A stretch of DNA of 64,000 nucleotides from contig CADADE010000027.1 in the NCBI GenBank assembly GCA_902786615.1, positions 69,122 to 133,121 on the forward strand, given 5' to 3'. Under the pieces are notes generated by a model. It was not told where the DNA came from. It saw only the letters and a program-made list of their open reading frames with translations, and searched no databases. Shown here in pieces: positions 25,705-34,404 of the stretch (within the stretch, counting starts at the first letter, position 1; each line of letters begins with the position of its first letter). This DNA is from Oscillospiraceae bacterium. Its GTDB lineage: Bacteria > Bacillota_A > Clostridia > Oscillospirales > Oscillospiraceae. The translations under genes were made by a program, and so were the position numbers.

Positions 25705-27134
25705 CATTCAACAGCCTGACCTTCGCTGTTTTCTTCACGCTGGTGTGCGCCTTTATGGCGCTGACCAATCTGCCCGTCTTCCGCGCGATGCCGCGGGACA
25801 AGCGCTTTCGCATCCGGCATATTATTTTGCTTCTGGCAAGCTATGTGTTCTACGGCTGGTGGAACTGGCGCTGCTGCTTTCTGATGCTGGGGCTGACGCT
25901 CGTGGCCCATGTCTGCGCGCTGCAGATGAAAAAGCCGGGGCGCAAAGCCTCGCTCACGCTCGGCGTGGTGATCCCGCTGCTGATCCTCGGCGTTTTCAAG
26001 TACTATAACTTCTTTGTGGATTCCTTCTGCGCGGTCTTCGGCATTGCGCGGGCGGGCACGCTGCGCATCATCCTGCCGGTGGGCATCAGCTTTTACACCT
26101 TCCAGTCCCTGAGCTACAGCATCGACGTCTACCGCGGCAAGATCGAGGCGGAGCGCGATTTCATCCACACCGCCCTGTACATTGCTTTCTTCCCGCAGCT
26201 TGTGGCGGGGCCGATCGTCAAGGCCGGGGACTTTCTCCCTCAGCTCCGGCAGGATCGCAACATCTCGCTTCAGAACCTGGAGCCCGGCGTACAGATCATG
26301 CTCTTCGGGCTTTTCAAGAAGATCGTCATCGCCGACAACATCTCCCCCTTCATCGACGCCGTGCACCGGGCCCCGGCCGCGTACAGCGCGGCGACGCTGA
26401 TGCTCGCCACATACGCCTACTTTGTCCAGCTCTACTGCGACTTTTCCGGCTACTCGGACATCGCGGTCGGCTGCGCGCGCTGTCTCGGCTACGATCTGAC
26501 GCGAAACTTCAATGTCCCTTTCCTCGCCCCCAACGTCAATGAGTTCTGGAAGCGCTGGCACATCAGCCTTTCCAGCTGGCTGACGGAATACCTCTACTTC
26601 CCGCTCGGCGGCAGCCGCAAGGGGGAGGCGAGGACCTATCTCAATATTCTGATCAACATGACCGTCTGCGGCCTCTGGCACGGCGCGGCCTGGACCTTCG
26701 TGCTCTGGGGCTTTCTGAGCGGCGTGGCCCAGTGCGTCTACCGCTTTACGGCGCCGATCCGCAAAAAGCTTCCGAAATCCCCGCTGCTCACCGCGCTGAG
26801 CATTTTTCTGACCTTCACCTTTATCTGCTTTACCGCGGTCATCTTCCGCGCAAGCGATATCGGCACCGCCTGGAAAATCATCGGCTACATCTTCACCGGC
26901 CATCAGGGCATCCATTATGTGAGCTTCTGGGGTCTCTTCGGCCTCGCGGTGGTATGGGGCGCGCACATCGTCGCTCTCATCCGCTCGAAGCGGCTCGGCC
27001 TGCCGCCGACGGGCTTCTACCCCAGCGTGAAGCTCAGCAGCTTCCCCGGTCTGCTGCTGTTCTTTCTTCTCGCGGGGCTCACTCTCGCCCTCGGCTACAC
27101 CGGGGAAAGCCCCTTTATTTATTTTCAGTTCTGA
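25701..27134 (+). CDS. MBOAT-family O-acyltransferase (AlgI/DltB-like)
   Basis: A 477-residue polytopic membrane acyltransferase. Family markers: LLASYVFYGWWNWR near the N-terminus, LPVGISFYTFQSLSYSIDVY, FWKRWHISLSSWL with its histidine, and CGLWHGAAWTFVLWG carrying the second, essential histidine. It passes acyl groups (usually acetyl) from the cytoplasm to an extracytoplasmic acceptor together with the SGNH protein. It is the last gene of the operon. GGAGGAGG precedes the overlapping ATG. Confidence 0.9.
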   Translation: MTFNSLTFAVFFTLVCAFMALTNLPVFRAMPRDKRFRIRHIILLLASYVFYGWWNWRCCFLMLGLTLVAHVCALQMKKPGRKASLTLGVVIPLLILGVFKYYNFFVDSFCAVFGIARAGTLRIILPVGISFYTFQSLSYSIDVYRGKIEAERDFIHTALYIAFFPQLVAGPIVKAGDFLPQLRQDRNISLQNLEPGVQIMLFGLFKKIVIADNISPFIDAVHRAPAAYSAATLMLATYAYFVQLYCDFSGYSDIAVGCARCLGYDLTRNFNVPFLAPNVNEFWKRWHISLSSWLTEYLYFPLGGSRKGEARTYLNILINMTVCGLWHGAAWTFVLWGFLSGVAQCVYRFTAPIRKKLPKSPLLTALSIFLTFTFICFTAVIFRASDIGTAWKIIGYIFTGHQGIHYVSFWGLFGLAVVWGAHIVALIRSKRLGLPPTGFYPSVKLSSFPGLLLFFLLAGLTLALGYTGESPFIYFQF

Positions 27135-27181
27135 GAAAGGGCTGAATATGCCATCGTCGCAGGCCGCGAGTTTGCGCCCCC

Positions 27182-27220
27182 CATTCTTTCTTTTTGGCTC
27201 TTGCCCAAAAAGAAAGAATG
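27182..27220. repeat. Long perfect inverted repeat downstream of the polysaccharide operon
   Basis: A 16-bp perfect stem (27182-27197 with 27205-27220), 7-base loop, within the gap 27135-27430. It may serve as terminator or be a dispersed repeat. The rest of the gap has a second small hairpin (GTGCAGCA.. at 27377-27398) and no gene. Confidence 0.6.
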
Positions 27221-27430
27221 CGCCGCGCCCGGTGTAAGAAAGAAAAAGGCCGCTGAGACGCGATGTACCGTTTCCGTTAATCGGGTCGCAGGGACGATAC
27301 GCTGTCGCACAGCCGTCCGCGCTTGTCGCTGCGCGCTTCCTTGTCGAAGATTTCCTGCGAGCAATTAAAGCAAGAGGTGCAGCATAGTTTTGCTGCACCC
27401 CCATTATACGTTATTGATTTTACAAGCGCG

Positions 27431-28549
27431 TTATTTTTGCGCAGTCTTTTTCTGATACTCTCCCCGGTTGTACAGATCCACCATCTGCAGGATGCGTCCG
27501 GCGGGCTTGATGAGATCATGGATGGGTTGGCTCCTGTTGAGCGTGTCGATCAGCGCCGCAATGTAGCGATCCATTTTGACCGGGAAGTAATAGGATCGCG
27601 CGAGAAGCTCCGGCTTCTGATAGACGAGATTGGTCGTGAAAACGCGGTCAAAGTCCCCGGCGGCGAAGGCCCGGTCAAACGCTTCCAACCCGGAGGTAAA
27701 GAGGCCGAAGGTGGCAAAGAGGAAGACGCGCTTCGCGCCCATCTGCTTGAGCTGCCGCGCGGTGTCCAGGATGCTGCCGCCGGAGGCGATCATATCGTCC
27801 ACAATGATGACGTCCTTACCCTCCACAGAGCTCCCGCAGAAGTCGTGGGCGATCACGGGGTTCGTCCCGTCCACAACGCGCGAATAATCCCGCCGCTTGT
27901 AGAACATTCCGATGTTCACGCCGAACAGCGAGGCCAGGAACACCGCCCGCCCCGTTGCGCCCTCATCCGGGGCAATGAACATCAGGTGTTCGCTGTCCAG
28001 GATCAGATCCTCGTACTCAGTCAGCAGAGCCTGCGTGAGCTGCAGCGCCGGAGAGATGTTCTCCATCGCCTTCAGCGGAACCACATTCTGCATTCTGGGA
28101 TCATGGACGTCGAAGGAGAGCAGATTGTGCACGCCCATGTTCTCAAGCTCACGCAGCATGAGCGCGCAGTCCAGGGATTCCCTGGTGTTTTTCCTGTGCT
28201 GTCTGCCCTCATACAGAAAGGGCATGATCACGTTGATCCTTCCGGCCGTACCGGCGCACGCCGCGATCACCCGCTTCAGATCCTGATAGTGATCGTCCGG
28301 CGACATGTGGTTTGTCTCGCCGAACATCTGATAGCACAGCGACATATTGCACACGTCCACCAGAATATAGACGTCCCGATCGCGCACGGACTCGTGAACC
28401 ACGCATTTGGCCTCCCCGCTGCTGAAGCGCGGACACTCCACCGGAATCAGGAATTCCTCGCCGTTTCGCCACTCGGACAGGATGCGGTTGACCCTCTGGC
28501 CGATTTTCTCGGCGGAGGGCAGCGCGATCAGTGCGATTTTTCCCTGCAT
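27431..28549 (-). CDS. prs: Ribose-phosphate pyrophosphokinase
   Basis: Makes PRPP from ribose 5-phosphate and ATP for nucleotide, histidine and NAD synthesis. 372 residues, longer than the 310-320 of the classical enzyme. The PRPP-binding loop is VIIVDDMIASGGS, the flexible ATP loop contains KRRDYSR, and FDVHDPRMQNVV is the pyrophosphate-region equivalent. Start at ATG 28549 with GGGAGG eight bases before it; the open frame extends 23 codons further without a ribosome site. This long form is seen in gut Clostridia. It may lie in one transcript with the two CBS-domain genes upstream. Confidence 0.88.
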   Translation of the reverse strand: MQGKIALIALPSAEKIGQRVNRILSEWRNGEEFLIPVECPRFSSGEAKCVVHESVRDRDVYILVDVCNMSLCYQMFGETNHMSPDDHYQDLKRVIAACAGTAGRINVIMPFLYEGRQHRKNTRESLDCALMLRELENMGVHNLLSFDVHDPRMQNVVPLKAMENISPALQLTQALLTEYEDLILDSEHLMFIAPDEGATGRAVFLASLFGVNIGMFYKRRDYSRVVDGTNPVIAHDFCGSSVEGKDVIIVDDMIASGGSILDTARQLKQMGAKRVFLFATFGLFTSGLEAFDRAFAAGDFDRVFTTNLVYQKPELLARSYYFPVKMDRYIAALIDTLNRSQPIHDLIKPAGRILQMVDLYNRGEYQKKTAQK

Positions 28550-28614
28550 GATATTTCCTCCCACTGTGTTCGGGTTCCTGTGCCGGCGCGAAATACCGGT
28601 CAAAGGCATTGTGA

Positions 28615-29892
28615 TCACGATTGTTCTTTTTCTTCCTGCTTCTCCGTGCGCTTGACAAGGACCTTGTCGACCCTTCGGCCGTCGGACATTTCCAGCACGC
28701 TTACATGCAGGTTTTCCCAGTCGAAGCTGTCGCCCACCCTGGGGAAGCCGCCGAAGCGCTCGATGGTCCAGCCGCCGACGGTGCTACTCTCAGCCTCGAT
28801 GCTGTCCTCCGGCAGACCCAGCAGCTCCTCCATCTCATAGAGCATCATGGTGCCGTCCAGCTCATATTCGTCGTCGGTGCGCTTTACGACGTCGGGCTCC
28901 ACCTCGTCGTTATCGTCCCAGATGTCGCCCACGATCTGCTCCAGCACATCCTCCATGGACAGCACGCCCAGCGTCCCGCCGTATTCGTCGGTCACGATGG
29001 CAAGGTGCTGTCTCGCGCGGCGAAGCTGGTTCAGGACCGCGGGAAGCTTCATCGTCTTGTAGATGTAGCAGGGCGGCATCAGAAGGCCGCGGATATCGGT
29101 CTGGCCCTCTTCGGTCAGGGCCTTGAGAAAGCGGTTGAGATAGAGAATGCCGATGATATGGTCGATGCTGCCCTCGTACACGGGCAGGCGGGAGAAGGGG
29201 GCTTTGTCGATCTGCTCGAGGATCTTTTCGCGCTCGTCCTCAATGTCGATGGCGACGACGTCCACGCGGGCGGTCATGACGTCCAGCGCGGAGATCTCGG
29301 AAAAGTCGATGGCGGAGCGCACCAGCTCCGACTGATCCTCGTCCAGGACCTTTTCGTCCTCGGCGGTCTCGATAATGGAGTGCAGCTCCTCGACCGCCTC
29401 CTCGCCGCTCTCGTCCTTTTCTTCCTTGAGCCAGAAGGTCAGCAGCCAGTTGAGCTTGACCACCAGCCAGATCAGCGGCGTGAGCAGGACGGTCAGGAAA
29501 TGTACGGGGCGCGCGACACGCAGGGAAAAGCGATTCGCGCTCTTTTTCGCGCAGATTTTCGGGATGGTCTCCCCGAAGATGATGATGGTGACGGTCAGAA
29601 CGGCCGTGCCGACCCAGGTGTATTTGTCGCTCCCGCTCAGCAGGATCACCAGCACCGACACCAGGGACGAGGCCCCGATGTTCACAAGGTTGTTGCCGAT
29701 CAAAATGGCGCTCAGGGCGTTGTCGAAATGATCCAGGATCTTCACGACGATCGCTGCGCGCCGGGAACCCGCGTCACGCAGGTTTTCCATGCGCAGTCTG
29801 TTGCAGGAGGAGAGGGCCATCTCCGACCCGGAGAAGAAGGCCGACAGGCACACCATCACGATAACGCCGACCAGAATCAGCTCCGCGCTCAT
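28615..29892 (-). CDS. CNNM/CorC-type CBS-domain membrane protein, paralogue 2
   Basis: A 425-residue protein of the hemolysin-C/CorB family: N-terminal DUF21 membrane domain with four helices and the signature FFSGSEMALSS, two CBS domains at about 200-330 (VMTARVDVVAIDI, LPVYEGSIDHIIGIL, VTDEYGGTLGVLSMEDVLEQIVG), and a C-terminal CorC-HlyC domain. Family members export or sense magnesium or cobalt; hemolysis is a historical label. It starts within the stop codon of its paralogue (four-base overlap). Confidence 0.87.
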   Translation of the reverse strand: MSAELILVGVIVMVCLSAFFSGSEMALSSCNRLRMENLRDAGSRRAAIVVKILDHFDNALSAILIGNNLVNIGASSLVSVLVILLSGSDKYTWVGTAVLTVTIIIFGETIPKICAKKSANRFSLRVARPVHFLTVLLTPLIWLVVKLNWLLTFWLKEEKDESGEEAVEELHSIIETAEDEKVLDEDQSELVRSAIDFSEISALDVMTARVDVVAIDIEDEREKILEQIDKAPFSRLPVYEGSIDHIIGILYLNRFLKALTEEGQTDIRGLLMPPCYIYKTMKLPAVLNQLRRARQHLAIVTDEYGGTLGVLSMEDVLEQIVGDIWDDNDEVEPDVVKRTDDEYELDGTMMLYEMEELLGLPEDSIEAESSTVGGWTIERFGGFPRVGDSFDWENLHVSVLEMSDGRRVDKVLVKRTEKQEEKEQS

Positions 29893-31169
29893 GCCGACTC
29901 ACCTCCCTCTTCCTCGGGCAGGAGCGTCACACGCAGCTTGAGGATGCGGTTGTGCTCCATGCCGATCACGGTGACGTGCACGCGGTGATAGCGGAAATGA
30001 TCGCCGGGCTGGGGGATGGCTGTGAACTGCTCATAGGCCCACTCGCCCATGAGGGTGTTGATAAGCTCCTCGTTTTCCTCGGGGTCCTCGTACTCCAGGC
30101 GCTCGAACACGTCGCTGACGGATTCGTCCGCGTCCACCTCGAAAACGCCCTTGCTGACCTCGACGATGGGCTCCTCGACGATGTCCTCCTCGTCCCAGAT
30201 CTCGCCCACCAGCTCCTCGAGGATATCCTCCACGGTCACGATGCCGAGCGTGCCGCCGAAATTATCCGTCACGACGGCCATGTTGTGCTTCTGCTTGGCC
30301 ATGACGGGCAGCAGCTCGTCGATCTTGGTGCTCTGATGGACGAAAAGCACCTCGTCAAGCAGGGGACGGGGATTCAGGCTTTTCCCCTCGCGGAGATAGG
30401 CCTTGATGTATTTGCGGATCTGCAGCACGCCGATGATGTTGTCGATGCTGCCCTCATACACGGGCAGGCGGCTGTGGGTGCAGGCCTTGATGCAGTCCAG
30501 GATCTTCTCATGGCTGCTCTGGATATCCAGCGCCACCAGGTCCACGCGGGGCGTGAGGACGTTTTCGACCGTCACCTCCCCGAACTGAAGCGCGGAGGAG
30601 ATCAGATCCCCCTGCTCCTCATTGAGGCTGCCCTCCTCGGTCATGTCCTCAATAATATCGTAAAGCTCGTCCTCGGTGACGGATTTCTCCGCGTCGCCGG
30701 GGGTTTGGCGTGCCGCCCACTGACCGATGGCGGTCAAAACCTTTGAGGCGGGGCGGAAGAGCTTCATGAAAAAGACCAGCAGGCCCGCCGTGGCAAGAGC
30801 CAGCTTGTCGCTGAATTTTTTGGCAATGCTCTTGGGCAGCATTTCTCCGAAGAAAAACACCACGCCCGTGGTGATCAGCGTGCTGACCGACACTGCGCTC
30901 AGTCCCCAGCGGCGCGTGACCGCAAGCGTGACCAGGGCGGCAACGGACAGGTGCGTGATATTGGTGCCGATCAGGATGGCGCTGATGGCGAGATCGAAGT
31001 TATCCAGCACATACAGGGCTTCCTTCGCCCGCATGTCCCCCCGGTCCTCCGCAACGCGCATCCGTGTGCGTGTGGTTGAGGCAAAGGCTGTCTCGGCCAC
31101 GGCGAAAAACACCGCGCACAAGAGCAGCAGCAACGCGAAAATGAGTGGCAATCGACTGCCGTCGTCCAT
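29889..31169 (-). CDS. CNNM/CorC-type CBS-domain membrane protein, paralogue 1
   Basis: A 426-residue paralogue of the next gene, with the same order: DUF21 membrane domain (FAVAETAFASTTRTRM), CBS pair (VLTPRVDLVALDI, LPVYEGSIDNIIGVLQ, VTDNFGGTLGIVTVEDIL) and CorC-HlyC domain. The two are translationally coupled, so a heteromeric transporter is possible. AAAGGAG lies upstream of the ATG at 31169, and a clear promoter is found 40 bases further. Confidence 0.87.
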   Translation of the reverse strand: MDDGSRLPLIFALLLLLCAVFFAVAETAFASTTRTRMRVAEDRGDMRAKEALYVLDNFDLAISAILIGTNITHLSVAALVTLAVTRRWGLSAVSVSTLITTGVVFFFGEMLPKSIAKKFSDKLALATAGLLVFFMKLFRPASKVLTAIGQWAARQTPGDAEKSVTEDELYDIIEDMTEEGSLNEEQGDLISSALQFGEVTVENVLTPRVDLVALDIQSSHEKILDCIKACTHSRLPVYEGSIDNIIGVLQIRKYIKAYLREGKSLNPRPLLDEVLFVHQSTKIDELLPVMAKQKHNMAVVTDNFGGTLGIVTVEDILEELVGEIWDEEDIVEEPIVEVSKGVFEVDADESVSDVFERLEYEDPEENEELINTLMGEWAYEQFTAIPQPGDHFRYHRVHVTVIGMEHNRILKLRVTLLPEEEGGESA

Positions 31170-31208
31170 AAAGGATCAACATCTCCTTTGGTTTCAAAAT
31201 TAATCTAT

Positions 31209-31237
31209 AGTATATCACGGCGTAGAGTGTTCGTCAA
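31209..31237 (-). promoter_or_regulatory. Promoter of the CBS-domain gene pair
   Basis: Minus strand TTGACG (31237-31232), 17 bases, TATACT (31214-31209), 40 bases before the start codon. Confidence 0.72.
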
Positions 31238-31296
31238 TTCCCGGGAGGCGTGATTTTGTGAACCTTTTGCGTCTTTTCATTCTCCTGCGTCTGTGC

Positions 31297-31302
31297 TACA
31301 AT
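31297..31302 (+). promoter_or_regulatory. Extended minus-10 of the rRNA methyltransferase gene
   Basis: TGCTACAAT, with TACAAT at 31297-31302; no good minus-35 at 17 bases, consistent with an extended minus-10 promoter. Ribosome site ACGGAGG follows. Confidence 0.45.
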
Positions 31303-31332
31303 ACAGAAAAACAGTTTTACGGAGGCACAGCC

Positions 31333-32556
31333 ATGAAGCAGACGCGGGATTATCCGTTCTTTACCGTCACGAAAAAGGGGACGCGCTGGGTCGAGGGAGG
31401 CCACCCTTGGATCTACGCGGAGGAGATTCTTTTCAAAAGCGCGGAGCCGGAAAACGGCGCGCTCGCCGACGCGGTGAGCGAGAGCGGCAAATACCTCGGC
31501 ACCGGGCTTTACAGCCGGGACAGCAAGATCGGCCTGCGCCTTGTCTCCCGCAACGCAAACGATCGCTTTGACGCGGCCTTCTGGCGGCGGCGCATCCAAT
31601 ACGCCTGGGATTACCGCAAGACCGTGCTGGACGAGGCGGATCTTAGCTGCTGCCGCGTGATCTTCGGCGAAGCGGACGGCTTCCCCGGCCTCACGGTGGA
31701 CCGCTTCTCCGATCTTCTGGTCACGCAGACGCTCTCCGTCGGTATGGAGCGGCTCAAGGACACGCTCTTTCCCCTGCTGGTGCAGGTCCTGCGGGAGGAC
31801 GGGCAGGAGATCCGCGGGATCTTCGAGCGCAACGACGCAGCCATCCGCGCCCTCGAGGGTCTGGAGCAGGGCAAGGGCTGGTATCCCCTGCCGGGGGAGA
31901 CGCCGCCGGAGAGCGCCGTGACCGAGATCTGCGAGAATGGCATTTTTTACGCCGTCGATGTCGAAAACGGGCAGAAGACCGGCTTCTTCCTGGATCAGAA
32001 ATACAATCGCCGGGCCGTCATGCGTCTGGCCAGAGGCCGCCGGGTGCTCGACTGCTTCACCCACACCGGCTCCTTCGCCCTGAACGCCGCCCTCGGCGGG
32101 GCAGAGCATGTGACGGCGGTAGACGTGTCCGAGAGCGCCATCGCCATGGCGGAGGCAAACGCCCGCCGAAACGGTTTGGAGGGGCGGATGGACTTTCTCG
32201 CAGCCGATGTATTCGACCTGCTGCCGACACTCAAAAAGGGCGATTACGACTTTATCATCCTCGATCCCCCGGCCTTCACCAAATCGCGCAAAACCGCCGG
32301 GCGGGCGGAGAAGGGCTACAAGGAGATCAATCTCCGCGCGCTGCGCGCCCTGCCGCGGGGCGGCTACTTTGCCACCGCCTCGTGCAGCCACTTCATGCCC
32401 GCCGCGCAGTTTGAGCGGATGCTGCGCGCGGCGGCGCAGGACGCGGGCGTGGAGCTGCGTCAGATCGAGGCCCGCCAGCAGGCCCCGGATCACCCGATCC
32501 TCTGGAACGTGCCGGAGACGGACTATCTGAAATTTTACCTGTTTCAGGTGGTGTAA
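31333..32556 (+). CDS. Class I SAM-dependent rRNA methyltransferase (RlmI-like)
   Basis: A 407-residue cytosine-C5 methyltransferase of the RlmI/YccW group, which modifies 23S rRNA. N-terminal PUA domain with GHPWIYAEEI; central EADGFPGLTVDRF; the GQKTGFFLDQKYNR segment; SAM loop VLDCFTHTGSFALNAAL; and catalytic-site FIILDPPAFTKS with the ATASCSHFM cysteine. The start at ATG 31333 follows GGAGG. Exact target nucleotide (C1962 in E. coli) is from the family, not from this sequence. Confidence 0.88.
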   Translation: MKQTRDYPFFTVTKKGTRWVEGGHPWIYAEEILFKSAEPENGALADAVSESGKYLGTGLYSRDSKIGLRLVSRNANDRFDAAFWRRRIQYAWDYRKTVLDEADLSCCRVIFGEADGFPGLTVDRFSDLLVTQTLSVGMERLKDTLFPLLVQVLREDGQEIRGIFERNDAAIRALEGLEQGKGWYPLPGETPPESAVTEICENGIFYAVDVENGQKTGFFLDQKYNRRAVMRLARGRRVLDCFTHTGSFALNAALGGAEHVTAVDVSESAIAMAEANARRNGLEGRMDFLAADVFDLLPTLKKGDYDFIILDPPAFTKSRKTAGRAEKGYKEINLRALRALPRGGYFATASCSHFMPAAQFERMLRAAAQDAGVELRQIEARQQAPDHPILWNVPETDYLKFYLFQVV

Positions 32557-32573
32557 TCCATATATTGTCAAGC

Positions 32574-32645
32574 GGCGGAACTGCCTGCAATCGCTGATTT
32601 TTTGGAAAATCAGGAGAGATTGTCAGACAGTTCCGCCTTTATTTT
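32574..32645 (+). terminator. Three-tier terminator hairpin
   Basis: Outer stem GGCGGAACTG/CAGTTCCGCC (32574-32583 with 32628-32637) followed by TTTATTTTTT; the loop holds nested stems CAATC/GATTG and CTGATTTT/AAAATCAG. Confidence 0.8.
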
Positions 32646-32698
32646 TTCCCTGCGCGCACATAATGATTCGTGTGAAAAAAGCGCGGGAGGAATCCTTT

Positions 32699-33691
32699 AT
32701 GAAAAAACTTGTTCTTTCAGGGCTCCTGGCCCTGCTGTTGACGACGGTCGGAGCCCCGGGCGCTTTCGCGCAGGAGCTGCTGGTGGGCGGGCAGGCCGTG
32801 GGCATTCAGATCAGCACCGACGGCGTGATCGTGGCGGGCTTCTGCCCGGTGGAGACGGAATACGGCGCGGTCAATCCCGCCGAGGCCGCCGGGGTCAGGC
32901 CCGGCGATCTGATTTGCGGGGCGGACGGGCAGGCGGTTTCGGACGCGGCAGGGCTGATCGGGGCGCTGGACAGCGCCGGGGAGGAGATCGAGCTGCAAAT
33001 CAGGCGCGGGACGCAGGAGCTGCAATTGCCGGTGGCGCCAGTGCCCGGTGAGGACGGACGGCCCATGCTCGGCATCCTTCTGCGCGACGGGCTGAGCGGC
33101 ATCGGCACGCTCACCTTCTGCGACCCGGACAGCGGCGTCTTCGGCGCGCTGGGCCACAGCATCAGCGACAGCGAGACCGGGCTCTCCATTCCCCTGCGGG
33201 ACGGGAACATTACCGAAGCGCAGATCGTATCCGTGCAGCCCGGCGCGGCGGGCGCGCCCGGAGAGCTCAACGGCGTGTCCGATCTGTCGCGGGTGCTCGG
33301 CGTGGTGGACCGCAACACCGCCGTGGGCATCTTCGGTCAGGCGGGCGTCGCCCTCGGCACCCGCCCGGCCCGGATCGGCGTCATCACGGCGGGGCCCGCC
33401 TCCATCCTCTCCACCGTGGAGGGGAAGGACGCGCGGGAGTACGCCGTGGAGATCAACCGCGTCTACCGCGATTCCGACGGCACGCACGCCATGTTCAGCG
33501 TCACGGACCCGGCGCTGCTGGGGCGCACCGGCGGCATTGTCCAGGGCATGAGCGGCAGCCCCATCCTGCAAAACGGCTGCCTCGTCGGCGCGGTGACGCA
33601 TGTCTTTGTCAACGACGCGACGCGCGGCTACGCCGTGAGCATCCAGGACATGCTGCAGGCGGCAGGGCTTGCAGCGGACAAGGCGGCGTGA
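32699..33691 (+). CDS. spoIVB: SpoIVB peptidase (PDZ plus S55 domain)
   Basis: Serine peptidase made in the forespore and secreted across its inner membrane, where it triggers pro-sigma-K processing in the mother cell. 330 residues: signal or anchor peptide 1-24, PDZ domain about 28-110, S55 peptidase domain after 120 with GALGHSI (H153), SVTDPALL (D270) and GMSGSP (S285), matching the SpoIVB triad. ATG 32699 follows GGGAGG; an earlier in-frame ATG at 32663 has none. In many Clostridia and Bacillus spoIVB lies beside spo0A; here spo0A is 26 kb away. Confidence 0.9.
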   Translation: MKKLVLSGLLALLLTTVGAPGAFAQELLVGGQAVGIQISTDGVIVAGFCPVETEYGAVNPAEAAGVRPGDLICGADGQAVSDAAGLIGALDSAGEEIELQIRRGTQELQLPVAPVPGEDGRPMLGILLRDGLSGIGTLTFCDPDSGVFGALGHSISDSETGLSIPLRDGNITEAQIVSVQPGAAGAPGELNGVSDLSRVLGVVDRNTAVGIFGQAGVALGTRPARIGVITAGPASILSTVEGKDAREYAVEINRVYRDSDGTHAMFSVTDPALLGRTGGIVQGMSGSPILQNGCLVGAVTHVFVNDATRGYAVSIQDMLQAAGLAADKAA

Positions 33692-33697
33692 GAAACG

Positions 33698-33728
33698 ACA
33701 GGGCAGGCTTTCGCCTGCCCTGTTTTTG
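33698..33728 (+). terminator. Terminator of spoIVB
   Basis: An 11-bp perfect stem ACAGGGCAGGC/GCCTGCCCTGT with a 4-base loop and T run. Confidence 0.88.
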
Positions 33729-33748
33729 CAAAATTTACATACAACGTA

Positions 33749-33777
33749 TTGCTTTCTCCATACAATCAGCATATAAT
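33749..33777 (+). promoter_or_regulatory. Promoter of the first toxin-antitoxin pair
   Basis: TTGCTT at 33749-33754, 17 bases, TATAAT at 33772-33777. ATACAACGTAT (33740-33750) overlapping the minus-35 is a possible autorepressor site. Confidence 0.65.
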
Positions 33778-33806
33778 GTACCTGATAGCAGAAAGGAGAT
33801 GATCCC

Positions 33807-34082
33807 ATGGCCGGTTCCACCAATGTCAGCATCCGTATGGACGCCGATCTCAAGGCGCAGGCTGACGCGCTGTTCGGAGAGCTGGGAATGAACATGTCAA
33901 CCGCGTTTAACGTTTTTGTCCGTCAGGCCGTGCGGGAGGGCCGCATTCCCTTTGAGATTTCCCTGAATCAGCCCAGCAGTGAGACAGTCGCCGCCATGCT
34001 GGAGGCGGAGAGGATCGCAAAGGACCCGTCCGTAAAAGCTTACACCGATATGGACGCGCTGCTTGCCGAGCTGCGGAAATGA
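33807..34082 (+). CDS. RelB/DinJ-family antitoxin
   Basis: A 91-residue ribbon-helix-helix antitoxin. The N-terminus STNVSIRMDADLKAQADALF is the DNA-binding strand and helix of RelB/DinJ proteins, followed by LGMNMSTAFNVFVRQAVRE and IPFEI; the C-terminal third wraps the toxin. It represses its own promoter in the family. AAAGGAG eight bases before ATG. It overlaps the toxin gene by four bases. The pair is visibly less GC-rich than its neighbours, consistent with transfer. Confidence 0.87.
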   Translation: MAGSTNVSIRMDADLKAQADALFGELGMNMSTAFNVFVRQAVREGRIPFEISLNQPSSETVAAMLEAERIAKDPSVKAYTDMDALLAELRK

Positions 34083-34363
34083 CGAAATATGCCGTAAAAT
34101 TCACAACGCAGTTTAAGAAAGACTACAAGCTTGCCGTCAAGCGCGGCCTGAAAACAGCGTTGCTGGACGCCGTTATTTCCGACCTTGCAAACGGCGTTCC
34201 CCTGCCGGAAAAGAACAGTGACCATGCACTGGGCGGCAACTGGGTCGGTCACCGGGAATGCCATATTCTCCCGGATTGGCTGCTGATCTATCGGTTTGAC
34301 GGGGATGTCCTTGTTCTAACGCTGACCCGCACCGGAACGCACAGCGATCTGTTTGGGAAATAA
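34079..34363 (+). CDS. YafQ-family mRNA interferase toxin
   Basis: A 94-residue RelE-superfamily toxin of the YafQ branch, which cuts mRNA on the ribosome. The YafQ pattern is intact: FTTQFKKDYKLAVKRG at the N-terminus, DHALGGNWVGHRECHILPDW with the conserved histidines and aspartate, LLIYRF, and the C-terminal catalytic histidine in TGTHSDLF. It forms a DinJ-YafQ type pair with the preceding antitoxin. Confidence 0.87.
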   Translation: MTKYAVKFTTQFKKDYKLAVKRGLKTALLDAVISDLANGVPLPEKNSDHALGGNWVGHRECHILPDWLLIYRFDGDVLVLTLTRTGTHSDLFGK

Positions 34364-34371
34364 TCACCAAA

Positions 34372-34399
34372 GCACGGCTCCCCGGGCGGGGAACCGTGC
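34372..34399. terminator. Bidirectional terminator between yafQ-like and glnN genes
   Basis: A 12-bp stem with one mismatch, GGGC loop, followed by TCGTTTCATTT; convergent genes on either side. Confidence 0.65.
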
Positions 34400-34404
34400 T
34401 CGTT

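Noticed and set aside
27340..27351. 0A box TGTCGAA downstream of the polysaccharide operon
   Set aside because: Single copy in a repeat-like stretch between convergent genes, not near a promoter; expected by chance.
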